Assembly (NCBI GenBank): GCA_024762745.1
Contig: JANTGV010000090.1
Span: forward strand, 1-5,710
Origin: Sulfurimonas sp.
GTDB lineage: Bacteria; Campylobacterota; Campylobacteria; Campylobacterales; Sulfurimonadaceae
Length of the DNA stretch: 5,710 nucleotides
Direction of reading: 5' to 3'
A model generated the notes under the pieces. That model saw only the letters and a program-made list of their open reading frames with translations, had not been told where the DNA came from and did not search any database. Shown one piece after another: positions 1 to 5,710 of the stretch. The first letter of the stretch is position 1; every line of letters starts with the position of its first letter. The translations under genes were made by a program, and so were the position numbers.

Positions 1-1
1 T

Positions 2-367
2 GGCTACTCTGGAACAGTAAAGAATTTACAGATAACTACTACAATCGGAAACGCAGCTATTGAGATGTCTGGTAAAACATATCCGAGTTTTGATGGCTTC
101 ACTATAGTTCAAAACGGTTCCTCAAAAGAGGGTGGAATTTACTTTAAAAAAGATGGTGTAGGCGGTAGGTTTATGAATGGAGAGATTTTTGATAATGTGG
201 ATGATAATTATGGTGCAATACACTCTCAAAGTTCAGACAAAGTTTCTAATTCTGTAGATACCCGGACTACATTTATAAACGTTACTTTAAAAGGAAGTGC
301 TAAAGGAAAAAGAGTAACAGGTACCTCTTCAGAGGCTCTAGGTGCGAAGTTTAGAAGTAAAGCATAG
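2..367 (+). CDS. C-terminal part of an unrecognised beta-rich, possibly beta-helix surface protein (5' end outside window)
   Basis: The frame is open from the left edge to a TAG stop and gives 121 residues, so this is the 3' end of a longer gene. The ATG at 65 is an internal methionine: the frame continues upstream with similar composition and I see no ribosome binding site there. The visible part is rich in Gly, Asn, Ser, Thr and beta-branched residues, with short hydrophobic strands separated by turns (for example GTVKNLQI, DGFTIVQNG, GGRFMNGEIFDN, TTFINVTLKG). This spacing suggests a right-handed parallel beta-helix, as in secreted polysaccharide-active enzymes, adhesins or spike-like proteins. 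There is no cysteine, no C-terminal membrane helix and no terminal aromatic residue typical of an outer-membrane barrel; the tail is basic (ending KFRSKA). I do not recognise the family. The fold is inference from pattern only. The gene converges on tyrA across 6 bp. Confidence 0.75.
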   Translation, partial: GYSGTVKNLQITTTIGNAAIEMSGKTYPSFDGFTIVQNGSSKEGGIYFKKDGVGGRFMNGEIFDNVDDNYGAIHSQSSDKVSNSVDTRTTFINVTLKGSAKGKRVTGTSSEALGAKFRSKA

Positions 368-376
368 CTGCTTTTA
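358..376. terminator. possible weak bidirectional terminator hairpin between convergent genes
   Basis: AAAGCA (359-364) pairs with TGCTTT (369-374) around a TAGC loop. The plus strand then ends in a short T run (372-375), and the minus strand ends in TTTA. The stem lies exactly across the junction of the two convergent genes and includes the upstream gene's stop codon. It has only 6 bp, two of them G-C, and short T runs, so it would be a weak intrinsic terminator at best. No better candidate is visible nearby. Confidence 0.3.
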
Positions 377-1204
377 ATCTAAAATATCGTGCAGCTTGTT
401 CCCGTCCGATATATCTTTATGAACTTGTGACCAGTTCTCATTTTTTATATTGTTCTTGAGGATTGAGAGCTCTTTTTCAAAAAGTTCCACAGCTTCAAGA
501 AGATTCGTTTTATTCTGCTTGAATATATCTTCCCACATGTCAGGTGAACTCTTTGCAAGTCTACTCATAGAACGGAATCCACCGGCTGCTAGAGCTAAAA
601 TATTGTCTTTATTTTCTTGTTTCATAACTGTGTTTGCAATTGAGTAAGATATAGCGTGTGGCATATGAGATATAAACGCAGCATGTCTGTCATGCTCGTC
701 TGATTTCATAAAGTACTTTTTCATACCCAGTGTTTTAAATATTTTTCTTGCTACAGTTCTTTGGTGCTCACCACTATCTTCTAGATCACATAAAACAACC
801 GCTTTATCATCATAGAGGCCTTCAACTGCAGCTGTTGGACCAAAGTTTTCAGTTCCTGTCATCGGGTGTGCTGCTACAAAGTTTTTCCTGATAGCTGGAG
901 GCACAGATGCAACTATTTTACCCTTTGTACTTCCAAGGTCAATGATAGTCGTATTAGCTTTGACGTCTACTAGTGCTTTTAAAGAGGCAATAATCCCATT
1001 TACAGGGATAGATAAAAAAATCACGTCATAGTTTTTGATCTCTTCAAATTCAACTACTTTTTTTACAAGCTGTAACTCTAAAGCACTCTTTTGGTGCTCG
1101 GGATTATGATCACATCCAACTATGGAATCGATAAAGTCTAACTTTTTGAGACTAAGGGCTAAAGAGCCACCCATTAATCCCAATCCAACTATTGCTACAT
1201 TCAT
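374..1204 (-). CDS. tyrA: prephenate dehydrogenase (tyrosine biosynthesis)
   Basis: This 276-residue cytosolic enzyme oxidatively decarboxylates prephenate to 4-hydroxyphenylpyruvate with NAD(P)+, the step before the final transamination to tyrosine. The N-terminus carries the Rossmann motif GLGLMGGS (residues 7-14), with an acidic residue after the second strand (CD at 31-32), which favours NAD. The family signature HPMTG follows, with the probable catalytic His at 113. Next come SDEHDRHAAFISHMPH (168-183), with conserved His 180 and 183, and GGFRSMSRLA (208-217), whose Arg 211 is probably the substrate-binding arginine. The length fits a monofunctional TyrA: there is no fused chorismate mutase and no C-terminal ACT domain, so tyrosine feedback through ACT is not expected. 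The ATG start sits 6 nt after an A-rich AAGA, a weak ribosome binding site, and begins directly at the Rossmann strand. The gene is divergent from bamA. The family call is secure; NAD versus NADP preference is inference. Confidence 0.96.
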   Translation of the reverse strand: MNVAIVGLGLMGGSLALSLKKLDFIDSIVGCDHNPEHQKSALELQLVKKVVEFEEIKNYDVIFLSIPVNGIIASLKALVDVKANTTIIDLGSTKGKIVASVPPAIRKNFVAAHPMTGTENFGPTAAVEGLYDDKAVVLCDLEDSGEHQRTVARKIFKTLGMKKYFMKSDEHDRHAAFISHMPHAISYSIANTVMKQENKDNILALAAGGFRSMSRLAKSSPDMWEDIFKQNKTNLLEAVELFEKELSILKNNIKNENWSQVHKDISDGNKLHDILD

Positions 1205-1224
1205 TTTTAATCTTTTTTAGTAAT

Positions 1225-1260
1225 TTGCAAAATTATACTAAATTTACTTAATATTAACCT
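1225..1260 (-). promoter_or_regulatory. probable tyrA promoter (consensus -10 TATAAT)
   Basis: The minus strand carries a perfect TATAAT at 1237-1232 with an AT-rich upstream region and no recognisable -35 hexamer, which is common for housekeeping sigma promoters in Campylobacterota. A start near 1225 would give a leader of about 21 nt. The site was located by eye and has no experimental support. Confidence 0.55.
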
Positions 1261-1275
1261 CATAATGGATAAAAT
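1234..1275 (+). promoter_or_regulatory. candidate bamA promoter elements in the divergent region
   Basis: Three plus-strand -10-like hexamers are visible: TATACT (1234-1239), which overlaps the tyrA -10 on the other strand; CATAAT (1261-1266); and TAAAAT (1270-1275). They would give leaders of roughly 59, 32 and 22 nt. None has a good -35. TATACT and CATAAT each differ from the consensus at one position. I cannot choose between them from sequence alone. Confidence 0.4.
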
Positions 1276-1294
1276 CTCTATCTAATTTTGAACA

Positions 1295-1304
1295 TGGAAC
1301 CTTG
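1295..1304 (+). promoter_or_regulatory. ribosome binding site that decides the bamA start
   Basis: TGGAA at 1295-1299 is the only purine-rich Shine-Dalgarno-like stretch here. It is well placed for the ATG at 1305 and too close to the adjacent TTG at 1302. The match is weak, so the start could differ by one codon without affecting the signal peptide. Confidence 0.45.
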
Positions 1305-3569
1305 ATGAAAATATTTTTAACAATTTTACTTATACTATTCACTTCACAACTTCACGCACAAATCATTAAAACTATAAATTATGTCGGAATGGTTCATATA
1401 TCTGAACCAGTTGCTTTGAGAATGCTTCCTTTTGAAAAGGGAGATGATGTTGATGCAAGGATGATTAACGATGCTCTAAAAAAATACTTTAACCAGGGTT
1501 ATTTTAACGATGCGTGGGTTGAAATCGAAGATGGTGACTTAACTTTTTACTTTAAAGAAAAAGCAATTATATCTCAGGTAGAACTTAAGGGTTGGAAAGA
1601 GAATGAAGATGATGTTAAAGAGACAGTTATCCAGATAAAAAAGGGCTCTCTTTATAATGAAAAAAGATTAGAGGCTGCGAAAAAAAGAATAATTACCGCT
1701 CTAAATCAGGATGGAAAGATTGACAGTGTAGTTGAAGTTCAAAAAGAGTATCTTGAAAACGGTAGCATAAAGGTCACTTTTGTAGTTAACGAAGGTGAAG
1801 AGATTAGTATTGAGAAGTTAGAGTATAGTGGTGTTAAGGGTGTTGACAGTGATGAGTTTGATACTGTTATAGCAAATAAAGAGAGAGAGTTTATGGGCTG
1901 GTTCTGGGGTCAGAACGATGGAAAGATGAGCTTAGCAGACATGGAGTATGATAACTTAAGAATTCGTGATTACTATATGCAAAATGGGTATCTGGATGCA
2001 AAAGTTGAGCAGCCATTTGTGCGAGTGAACTTTGATAACTATACAGCTGATATGAGTTACCAGATAGAAGAGGGTAATGCATACACAATCAGTGCTGTCT
2101 CTATTGTTCAGACAAAAGAGGTGATAGAGCAAGAGAGGATTAAAGAGATCATATCTCTTAAAGATGGTGAGATATTTAATATTAAAACTTTTAGAGATGA
2201 CTCTCAAAAAATTAAAACTTTGATAGCCGATATGAGTTATGCCTTTGTGCAAGTTGTTCCCGATTTAAAAAAGAATAAAGAAGATAAAACTGTTGAAGTG
2301 GTCTTTAAGATTAATCCAGGGACAAAAGTAAAAATTAGAAATGTTGTTATTTCTGGAAATACTAGAACACTTGATAGAATTATTCGTCGTGAGTTGTATT
2401 TAGGGCCAGGCGATATGTACTCTTTAACAGATTTACAGGACTCCAGAAATTCATTAGGACGTTTAGGTTTTTTTGATGGCAATACAATTGAAGAGAAGAG
2501 AATTGACAACTCAAATATGGATTTAGTTGTAAAGGTAAAAGAGGCACCTACTGGTAATGTTCAAATAGGCGGTGGATATGGTAGTTATGGTGGTATCCTG
2601 ATCAGCTTAGGTGTAAATGATAGAAATATCTGGGGTTCTGGTATAAATATGGGTGTTAAAGCTGAGAAGTCCGAAACAACTCAAAACTACTCTTTTAATA
2701 TTTCTAACAGTAGACTTAACGATAGTGACTTTAGTGGAAACTTTTCTATCTTTCACACATCGTATGATTATAATGATTATACAACTTTTTCTGATGGTGT
2801 GAGTTTAGGAGTTGGACATAGGTTCTCTCGCCATATTACAGGTTATATGGGGTATGGTTATTCGAAAAATGATTACGAGTTTGGAGAAGATTTTAATCAA
2901 TCTTATTATGATGGAATAGGTGCAAACTACTTTGAAGCGTATGACAAAAGTGGAATCACAATTAGTGCAAAATGGGATAATACAGATGATTATTATCTCC
3001 CACGTAAAGGTTTTACACTCTCTCAAAGTTTTGAGAAGACTGGCTTAAGTGCAGATGCGAACTACTTTAAATCTAGAACAAACTTTGGAAAATTTATAGG
3101 GCTAGAAGAGTATCTTGGTTTTGATGCTATTTTTAGATATAAAGCAAGGTTTAACTCAGTTATTGACAATGGCTATATTCCACTTGCTGAAAAGTTTTAT
3201 ATGGGTGGTATTGGAAGTGTTAGAGGGTACGAGTCCTATTCACTCTCTCCAACAGTAGTTGATACGAATGCAAATGACGGCTATAGAAGAATAGGTGGAA
3301 CGCAAACTTTTTCAAACAATGTGGAGTTAAGTCTACCTCTTGTTCCCAAGGCGAAGATGCGTTTGGTTGCGTTTGTAGACTGGGGTGTTATATCAGATAA
3401 ATATAGTAATAATTTACGAACGAATAATATCTCACGTGGTGGATATGGTTTAGGGTTGGAGTGGTTCTCACCAGTTGGACCGATTCAGTTAATGTTTGCC
3501 GCACCTCTATTAGAAGAAGCGGGTGATAAAACATCTAGCTTTGAGTTTACAATGGGACAGAGATTTTAA
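1305..3569 (+). CDS. bamA: outer-membrane protein assembly factor BamA (Omp85 family)
   Basis: BamA is the core of the machinery that folds and inserts beta-barrel proteins into the outer membrane. The 754-residue product starts with a signal peptide (hydrophobic core from about residue 4, probable cleavage after LHA at 18). Five POTRA domains follow at roughly 20-86, 87-164, 165-256, 257-339 and 340-413; the last contains VISGNTRTLDRIIRREL. The barrel spans about 417-754. Omp85 marks include WDNTDDYYLPRKGF (557-570), the loop-6 motif VRGY (639-642) and a terminal Phe (TMGQRF). Length and the five-POTRA plan separate it from two-POTRA or three-POTRA relatives such as TpsB or TamA. I chose the ATG at 1305 over the TTG at 1302 because the GGA at 1296-1298 then has a 6-nt spacer. 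The gene is divergent from tyrA, and its TAA overlaps the stop of the convergent ppx gene. Confidence 0.96.
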   Translation: MKIFLTILLILFTSQLHAQIIKTINYVGMVHISEPVALRMLPFEKGDDVDARMINDALKKYFNQGYFNDAWVEIEDGDLTFYFKEKAIISQVELKGWKENEDDVKETVIQIKKGSLYNEKRLEAAKKRIITALNQDGKIDSVVEVQKEYLENGSIKVTFVVNEGEEISIEKLEYSGVKGVDSDEFDTVIANKEREFMGWFWGQNDGKMSLADMEYDNLRIRDYYMQNGYLDAKVEQPFVRVNFDNYTADMSYQIEEGNAYTISAVSIVQTKEVIEQERIKEIISLKDGEIFNIKTFRDDSQKIKTLIADMSYAFVQVVPDLKKNKEDKTVEVVFKINPGTKVKIRNVVISGNTRTLDRIIRRELYLGPGDMYSLTDLQDSRNSLGRLGFFDGNTIEEKRIDNSNMDLVVKVKEAPTGNVQIGGGYGSYGGILISLGVNDRNIWGSGINMGVKAEKSETTQNYSFNISNSRLNDSDFSGNFSIFHTSYDYNDYTTFSDGVSLGVGHRFSRHITGYMGYGYSKNDYEFGEDFNQSYYDGIGANYFEAYDKSGITISAKWDNTDDYYLPRKGFTLSQSFEKTGLSADANYFKSRTNFGKFIGLEEYLGFDAIFRYKARFNSVIDNGYIPLAEKFYMGGIGSVRGYESYSLSPTVVDTNANDGYRRIGGTQTFSNNVELSLPLVPKAKMRLVAFVDWGVISDKYSNNLRTNNISRGGYGLGLEWFSPVGPIQLMFAAPLLEEAGDKTSSFEFTMGQRF
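3566..3569. other. shared TTAA: overlapping stop codons of convergent bamA and ppx
   Basis: The palindrome TTAA supplies TAA on both strands: bamA stops at 3567-3569 and the phosphatase stops at 3568-3566. It sits inside a 10-bp palindrome, ATTTTAAAAT (3563-3572). The two coding regions therefore overlap by 4 bp, leaving no intergenic room for a dedicated terminator. Confidence 0.95.
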
Positions 3570-5026
3570 AATTTAACTTCAAAGGTTTTATTGCAGTTGA
3601 TCTTTGCAACTGCATCCCTGCTTAAATACAGAGGGCTTGAAGAGCCTATTTTCAATACTCCATCAGTGAATTCCATTTCAAAATCAATATTTCTTGGCCT
3701 ATGACTCAAAAGAGCAATACTAAGTGAGAGGAGATAGCTTAATGCATTTGTTGTCTTTTCTTTAGGAAGTAGGTCTTTATACTTTTCTAAGTGAGAAGAG
3801 GCTGGTAAACGATTTTTTGCATACTTGGTAAGTGTTGCTATTAAAGTGATGCTTTTATGCGTAAAACCATACTCTAATGCACTCTGAATGAGGTAGTATG
3901 TATGTTTGTTTTGAGAATAGAAGTGAACACTGCTACCAGCAGGATAAAGTTTTGCTGCAAGAGCTAACTCATACCTGTACTTTTCATCTACTCCAAGATA
4001 CTCTTTTGTTAGGTCAAAAAGCTTTTTAGTGAGTGAGTTAAGGTTGTTTGAGAATGTTTTATCTTGAACATGCGTATCAATAATGTATTTTACTGAGGTG
4101 TTATAGTTATGAGGGAATTTATCTTTTGAACTACGAAGCAGGTCTGAGAGATAGACTCCTTCTCTTACTCCAACACCACTGGTAATAATATCTTGAATTG
4201 AGAGCATTTTTATAACTCTTGAGAGAATGAGAGCACCAGGTTTTATAACATCGAACCTATTACTTTTAATTTCAAGTTTTTTCAGTCCACTCTCATCTGT
4301 TTTAAGGACATTCGAGATAAACTTTTTAAATCTACTATTTGAATAGCTATAGGCATGTAGTTTGTTTAATGGATACTCATCAAGTTTCATAATTGCGTTT
4401 GATATCGCCCTAAAAGTACCACCGATACCAACTAAAGTAGAGACATTCGTATCTTTTAATGATTGAAGTTGAGAGTCTATATACTCTGTCGCACCCTTGA
4501 TATCATTATTGTCAAAATAGAGCTCTTTTAAACGTACAGTTCCTATGTCTAAAGAGATTGTATTAGAGATGTTTTTATCATCAATTAGAGTGAACTCTGT
4601 TGAACCACCACCAATGTCTATACTGAGTGCTGATTTTAATGGAGGAAGTAGGTTAGCACATGCTATAGCACCAAAATATGCTTCGTTCTCTCCATCAATA
4701 ACTTTTATGTTTAATTTTAATTTTTCTTTTACTTCTTTTATAAACTCTTTTTTATTGGGAGCATCTCTTAAAGCAGAAGTCGCTACACATAAAGTTTTCT
4801 TAGTCTTAAAGGAGTTGCTTATATTTATAAAGTCATGTAAGGCATTAAATGTTCTTCGCATAGGAAGTTCTTGAAGGTTGCCATTGTGTTGGTAAGCATT
4901 TTCGGAGATTCGTACTTTGCTTTTTGCTTCGTGGAGTAAGTGAAATGCATAACGAGATGTTTTTTCATAGATAACCATTCTAACTGAGTTAGAACCGATA
5001 TCTATAACTGCAACTCGTTTTGCCAA
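3566..5026 (-). CDS. ppx: Ppx/GppA-family exopolyphosphatase / pppGpp phosphohydrolase
   Basis: The family hydrolyses terminal phosphate from polyphosphate and/or converts pppGpp to ppGpp in the cytosol, linking phosphate storage to the stringent response. The 486-residue product has the ASKHA ATPase-like fold: DIGSNSVR (9-16, phosphate loop 1), DGENEAYFG (111-119, with E115 in the region of the catalytic Glu), DIGGGSTEF (137-145, phosphate loop 2), GIGGTFRAI (200-208) and SGVGVREG (283-290). A C-terminal helical domain (about 305-486) resembles the HD-like domain of long Ppx/GppA proteins, but where relatives have HD or HE it reads KLYPAG (359-364). The start is TTG at 5026, preceded by AGAAGA with a 7-nt spacer. 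An in-frame stop lies just upstream, and the next Met (17) would remove the first phosphate loop. The gene begins 3 bp after the ferredoxin stop, suggesting co-transcription and translational coupling. Sequence alone does not separate polyphosphate from pppGpp preference. Confidence 0.92.
   Translation of the reverse strand: MAKRVAVIDIGSNSVRMVIYEKTSRYAFHLLHEAKSKVRISENAYQHNGNLQELPMRRTFNALHDFINISNSFKTKKTLCVATSALRDAPNKKEFIKEVKEKLKLNIKVIDGENEAYFGAIACANLLPPLKSALSIDIGGGSTEFTLIDDKNISNTISLDIGTVRLKELYFDNNDIKGATEYIDSQLQSLKDTNVSTLVGIGGTFRAISNAIMKLDEYPLNKLHAYSYSNSRFKKFISNVLKTDESGLKKLEIKSNRFDVIKPGALILSRVIKMLSIQDIITSGVGVREGVYLSDLLRSSKDKFPHNYNTSVKYIIDTHVQDKTFSNNLNSLTKKLFDLTKEYLGVDEKYRYELALAAKLYPAGSSVHFYSQNKHTYYLIQSALEYGFTHKSITLIATLTKYAKNRLPASSHLEKYKDLLPKEKTTNALSYLLSLSIALLSHRPRNIDFEMEFTDGVLKIGSSSPLYLSRDAVAKINCNKTFEVKF
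3592..3614. repeat. perfect 8-bp inverted repeat just downstream of bamA, inside the ppx 3' end
   Basis: TGCAGTTG (3592-3599) and CAACTGCA (3607-3614) are exact reverse complements around a 7-nt loop. The hairpin would form in the bamA transcript about 23 nt past its stop, and also in the last codons of the ppx mRNA. It is not followed by a T run on the plus strand, and only by ATAAAAC on the minus strand, so it is not a classical intrinsic terminator. It could protect a 3' end, or be coincidence. Confidence 0.6.
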
Positions 5027-5029
5027 AAT

Positions 5030-5281
5030 TTAATCTTCTATCTCTAAATTTTTATGTTTAAATTGAAGTTCTGCAATAGATTCAACGTTATCCTTATCTG
5101 GTACTATACAGTCAACAGGGCAGACAGAAATACATGCAGGCTCATCATATATACCGACACATTCTGTACATCTATCAGGGTCTATATAGTAGATTGGATC
5201 ACCCTCTTCAATTGCAATGGTCGGACACTCTTCACGACATGCATCACATGCGATGCACTCATCATTTATTATTAAAGCCAT
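5030..5281 (-). CDS. fdxA: 2[4Fe-4S] ferredoxin, Alvin (Allochromatium) type
   Basis: This small 83-residue soluble electron carrier probably serves low-potential cytosolic reactions such as 2-oxoacid:ferredoxin oxidoreductases. Two cysteine sets are visible: C9-x2-C12-x2-C15-x3-C19-P and C38-x2-C41-x8-C50-x3-C54-P, plus C58. The 8-residue insertion between the second and third cysteines of the second set, and the C-terminal extension after CPVDC (residues 54-58), mark the Alvin type rather than the compact clostridial type. All eight cluster ligands are present. The ATG at 5281 follows AAGG with a 7-nt spacer, a good ribosome binding site. The gene is the first of a likely two-gene unit with ppx. 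I recall the same order in Helicobacter pylori, where fdxA changes have been tied to metronidazole susceptibility; the exact redox partner here is not shown by the window. Confidence 0.96.
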   Translation of the reverse strand: MALIINDECIACDACREECPTIAIEEGDPIYYIDPDRCTECVGIYDEPACISVCPVDCIVPDKDNVESIAELQFKHKNLEIED

Positions 5282-5316
5282 TAAGAAACCTTATATTATA
5301 TTTGTTTGTATTTTAG

Positions 5317-5332
5317 TGTTCGATTTATAACA
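5317..5332 (-). promoter_or_regulatory. probable fdxA-ppx promoter (extended -10)
   Basis: The minus strand reads TGTTATAAA at 5332-5324, an extended -10 (TGnTATAAA) lacking a clear -35. A start near 5317 would leave a leader of about 36 nt that contains the AAGG ribosome binding site. This is the best promoter candidate in the 81-bp gap after the kinase gene. Confidence 0.5.
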
Positions 5333-5362
5333 AAATAAACCTTTATTGTATTTTAAATCTTA

Positions 5363-5710
5363 TTATTTGATAGGTAAGATACAAGAAAGTTTTGAGTTGA
5401 GCTGTATAGAGGCAATAGTGCCGTCAATTCCATCTGTTCTATTTTTTATTTTTATATTTGCACCAAGTGCATCAGCTGCACTTTTTGCTAAAAAGAGACC
5501 AAGCCCAACACCGGATTTATTCCCTTGGCGTTTAAAAGGTGCGAAGAGGTCAACACTCTCATCTATACCACAACCCTCGTCTATAACTTCTATAAGTAAT
5601 CCAACATCATCTTGAGAACTTCTCAGTGTTACAGATTTATCTTCAGGAGTAAACTTTAGAGCATTTTGAAGAAAGTTCTGGATGATTTGGTTTAAAAGAC
5701 TTACTTGAAT
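5363..5710 (-). CDS. C-terminal ATPase domain of a sensor histidine kinase (5' end outside window)
   Basis: The minus strand is open from the right edge to a TAA at 5365-5363 and encodes 115 residues of a GHKL (HATPase_c) domain. In order are the N box (NQIIQNFLQNALKF, 7-20, with N17 in the Mg-ATP position), the G1 box (DEGCGID, 44-50), an F box (LFAPFKRQ, 55-62) and the G2 box (SGVGLGLFLAKSAADALGA, 66-84). It ends normally shortly after the last strand, so no receiver or Hpt domain is fused at the C-terminus. The kinase would autophosphorylate a histidine in the missing DHp domain and pass phosphate to a response regulator. Sensor domain, stimulus and partner lie outside the window. It is on the same strand as fdxA, but the 81-bp gap with its own promoter candidate suggests a separate unit. 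Confidence 0.9.
   Translation of the reverse strand: MQVSLLNQIIQNFLQNALKFTPEDKSVTLRSSQDDVGLLIEVIDEGCGIDESVDLFAPFKRQGNKSGVGLGLFLAKSAADALGANIKIKNRTDGIDGTIASIQLNSKLSCILPIK

Noticed and set aside
324..335. CCTCT/AGAGG inverted repeat near the end of the left-edge gene
   Set aside because: It lies inside the coding sequence with a very short loop and no T run after it, so it is not supported as a terminator.
65..367. A separate 100-residue protein starting at the ATG at 65
   Set aside because: The same frame is open to the left edge with similar composition and there is no ribosome binding site before the ATG, so it is an internal Met of a longer gene.
1302..1304. TTG as the bamA start codon
   Set aside because: It leaves only about 3 nt to the GGA motif, while the adjacent ATG has better spacing and is the stronger start codon.
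1891..3026. Several minus-strand open frames opposite bamA (1891-2088, 1956-2252, 2237-2509, 2805-3026)
   Set aside because: They are antisense to a gene with clear POTRA and barrel motifs, have no recognisable domains, and are rich in residues expected from reading the reverse strand.
5295..5300. Perfect TATAAT on the minus strand just upstream of fdxA
   Set aside because: Transcription from it would begin within or after the ribosome binding site at 5292-5289, giving a message without it. The extended -10 at 5332-5324 is better placed.
5054..5316. Two plus-strand open frames across the ferredoxin gene
   Set aside because: They are shadows of a ferredoxin with all eight cluster cysteines correctly spaced on the minus strand.
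5346..5615. Plus-strand open frame of 89 residues at the right edge
   Set aside because: It lies opposite the histidine kinase ATPase domain, whose N, G1, F and G2 boxes are all intact in the minus-strand frame.
1..5710. CRISPR array, insertion sequence, tRNA or a novel defence or mobile system
   Set aside because: No spaced direct repeats, transposase or terminal inverted repeats, or tRNA cloverleaf were seen. Apart from the unidentified left-edge fragment, the genes are recognisable housekeeping or regulatory families with few gaps.

Overview
The window looks like ordinary chromosome from a Campylobacterota (epsilonproteobacterial) species, most likely a Sulfurimonas-like sulfur oxidiser. 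This rests on the AT-rich codon use, very tight gene packing, an Alvin-type ferredoxin directly upstream of a ppx/gppA gene, and tyrA divergent from bamA. I recall similar pairings in Helicobacter pylori (fdxA-ppx/gppA) and Campylobacter jejuni (bamA-tyrA). The genus call is inference; the phylum call is fairly secure.

Layout, left to right: (1) the last 121 codons of a plus-strand gene for an unrecognised, beta-rich, probably surface or secreted protein; (2) tyrA, prephenate dehydrogenase, minus strand, converging on gene 1 across only 6 bp; (3) a 100-bp divergent promoter region in which -10-like hexamers for the two directions overlap; (4) bamA, plus strand, the five-POTRA Omp85 outer-membrane insertase with signal peptide; (5) a Ppx/GppA-family phosphatase, minus strand, whose stop codon overlaps the bamA stop codon in a shared TTAA; (6) a 2[4Fe-4S] ferredoxin, minus strand, 3 bp upstream of the phosphatase and probably co-transcribed with it; (7) an 81-bp gap with the likely ferredoxin promoter; (8) the last 115 codons of a sensor histidine kinase, minus strand, running off the right edge.

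The genes do not form one pathway. They cover tyrosine biosynthesis (tyrA), outer-membrane assembly (bamA), stringent-response or polyphosphate metabolism (ppx/gppA), low-potential electron transfer (ferredoxin) and signal transduction (kinase). The clearest functional unit is the ferredoxin-ppx operon. I found no mobile element, CRISPR array, tRNA, rRNA or novel defence-like system. The points worth a second look are regulatory and architectural: the shared divergent promoter, convergent genes with no room for separate terminators, a perfect inverted repeat just past bamA, a TTG-started phosphatase lacking HD residues in its C-terminal helical domain, and the unidentified gene at the left edge.
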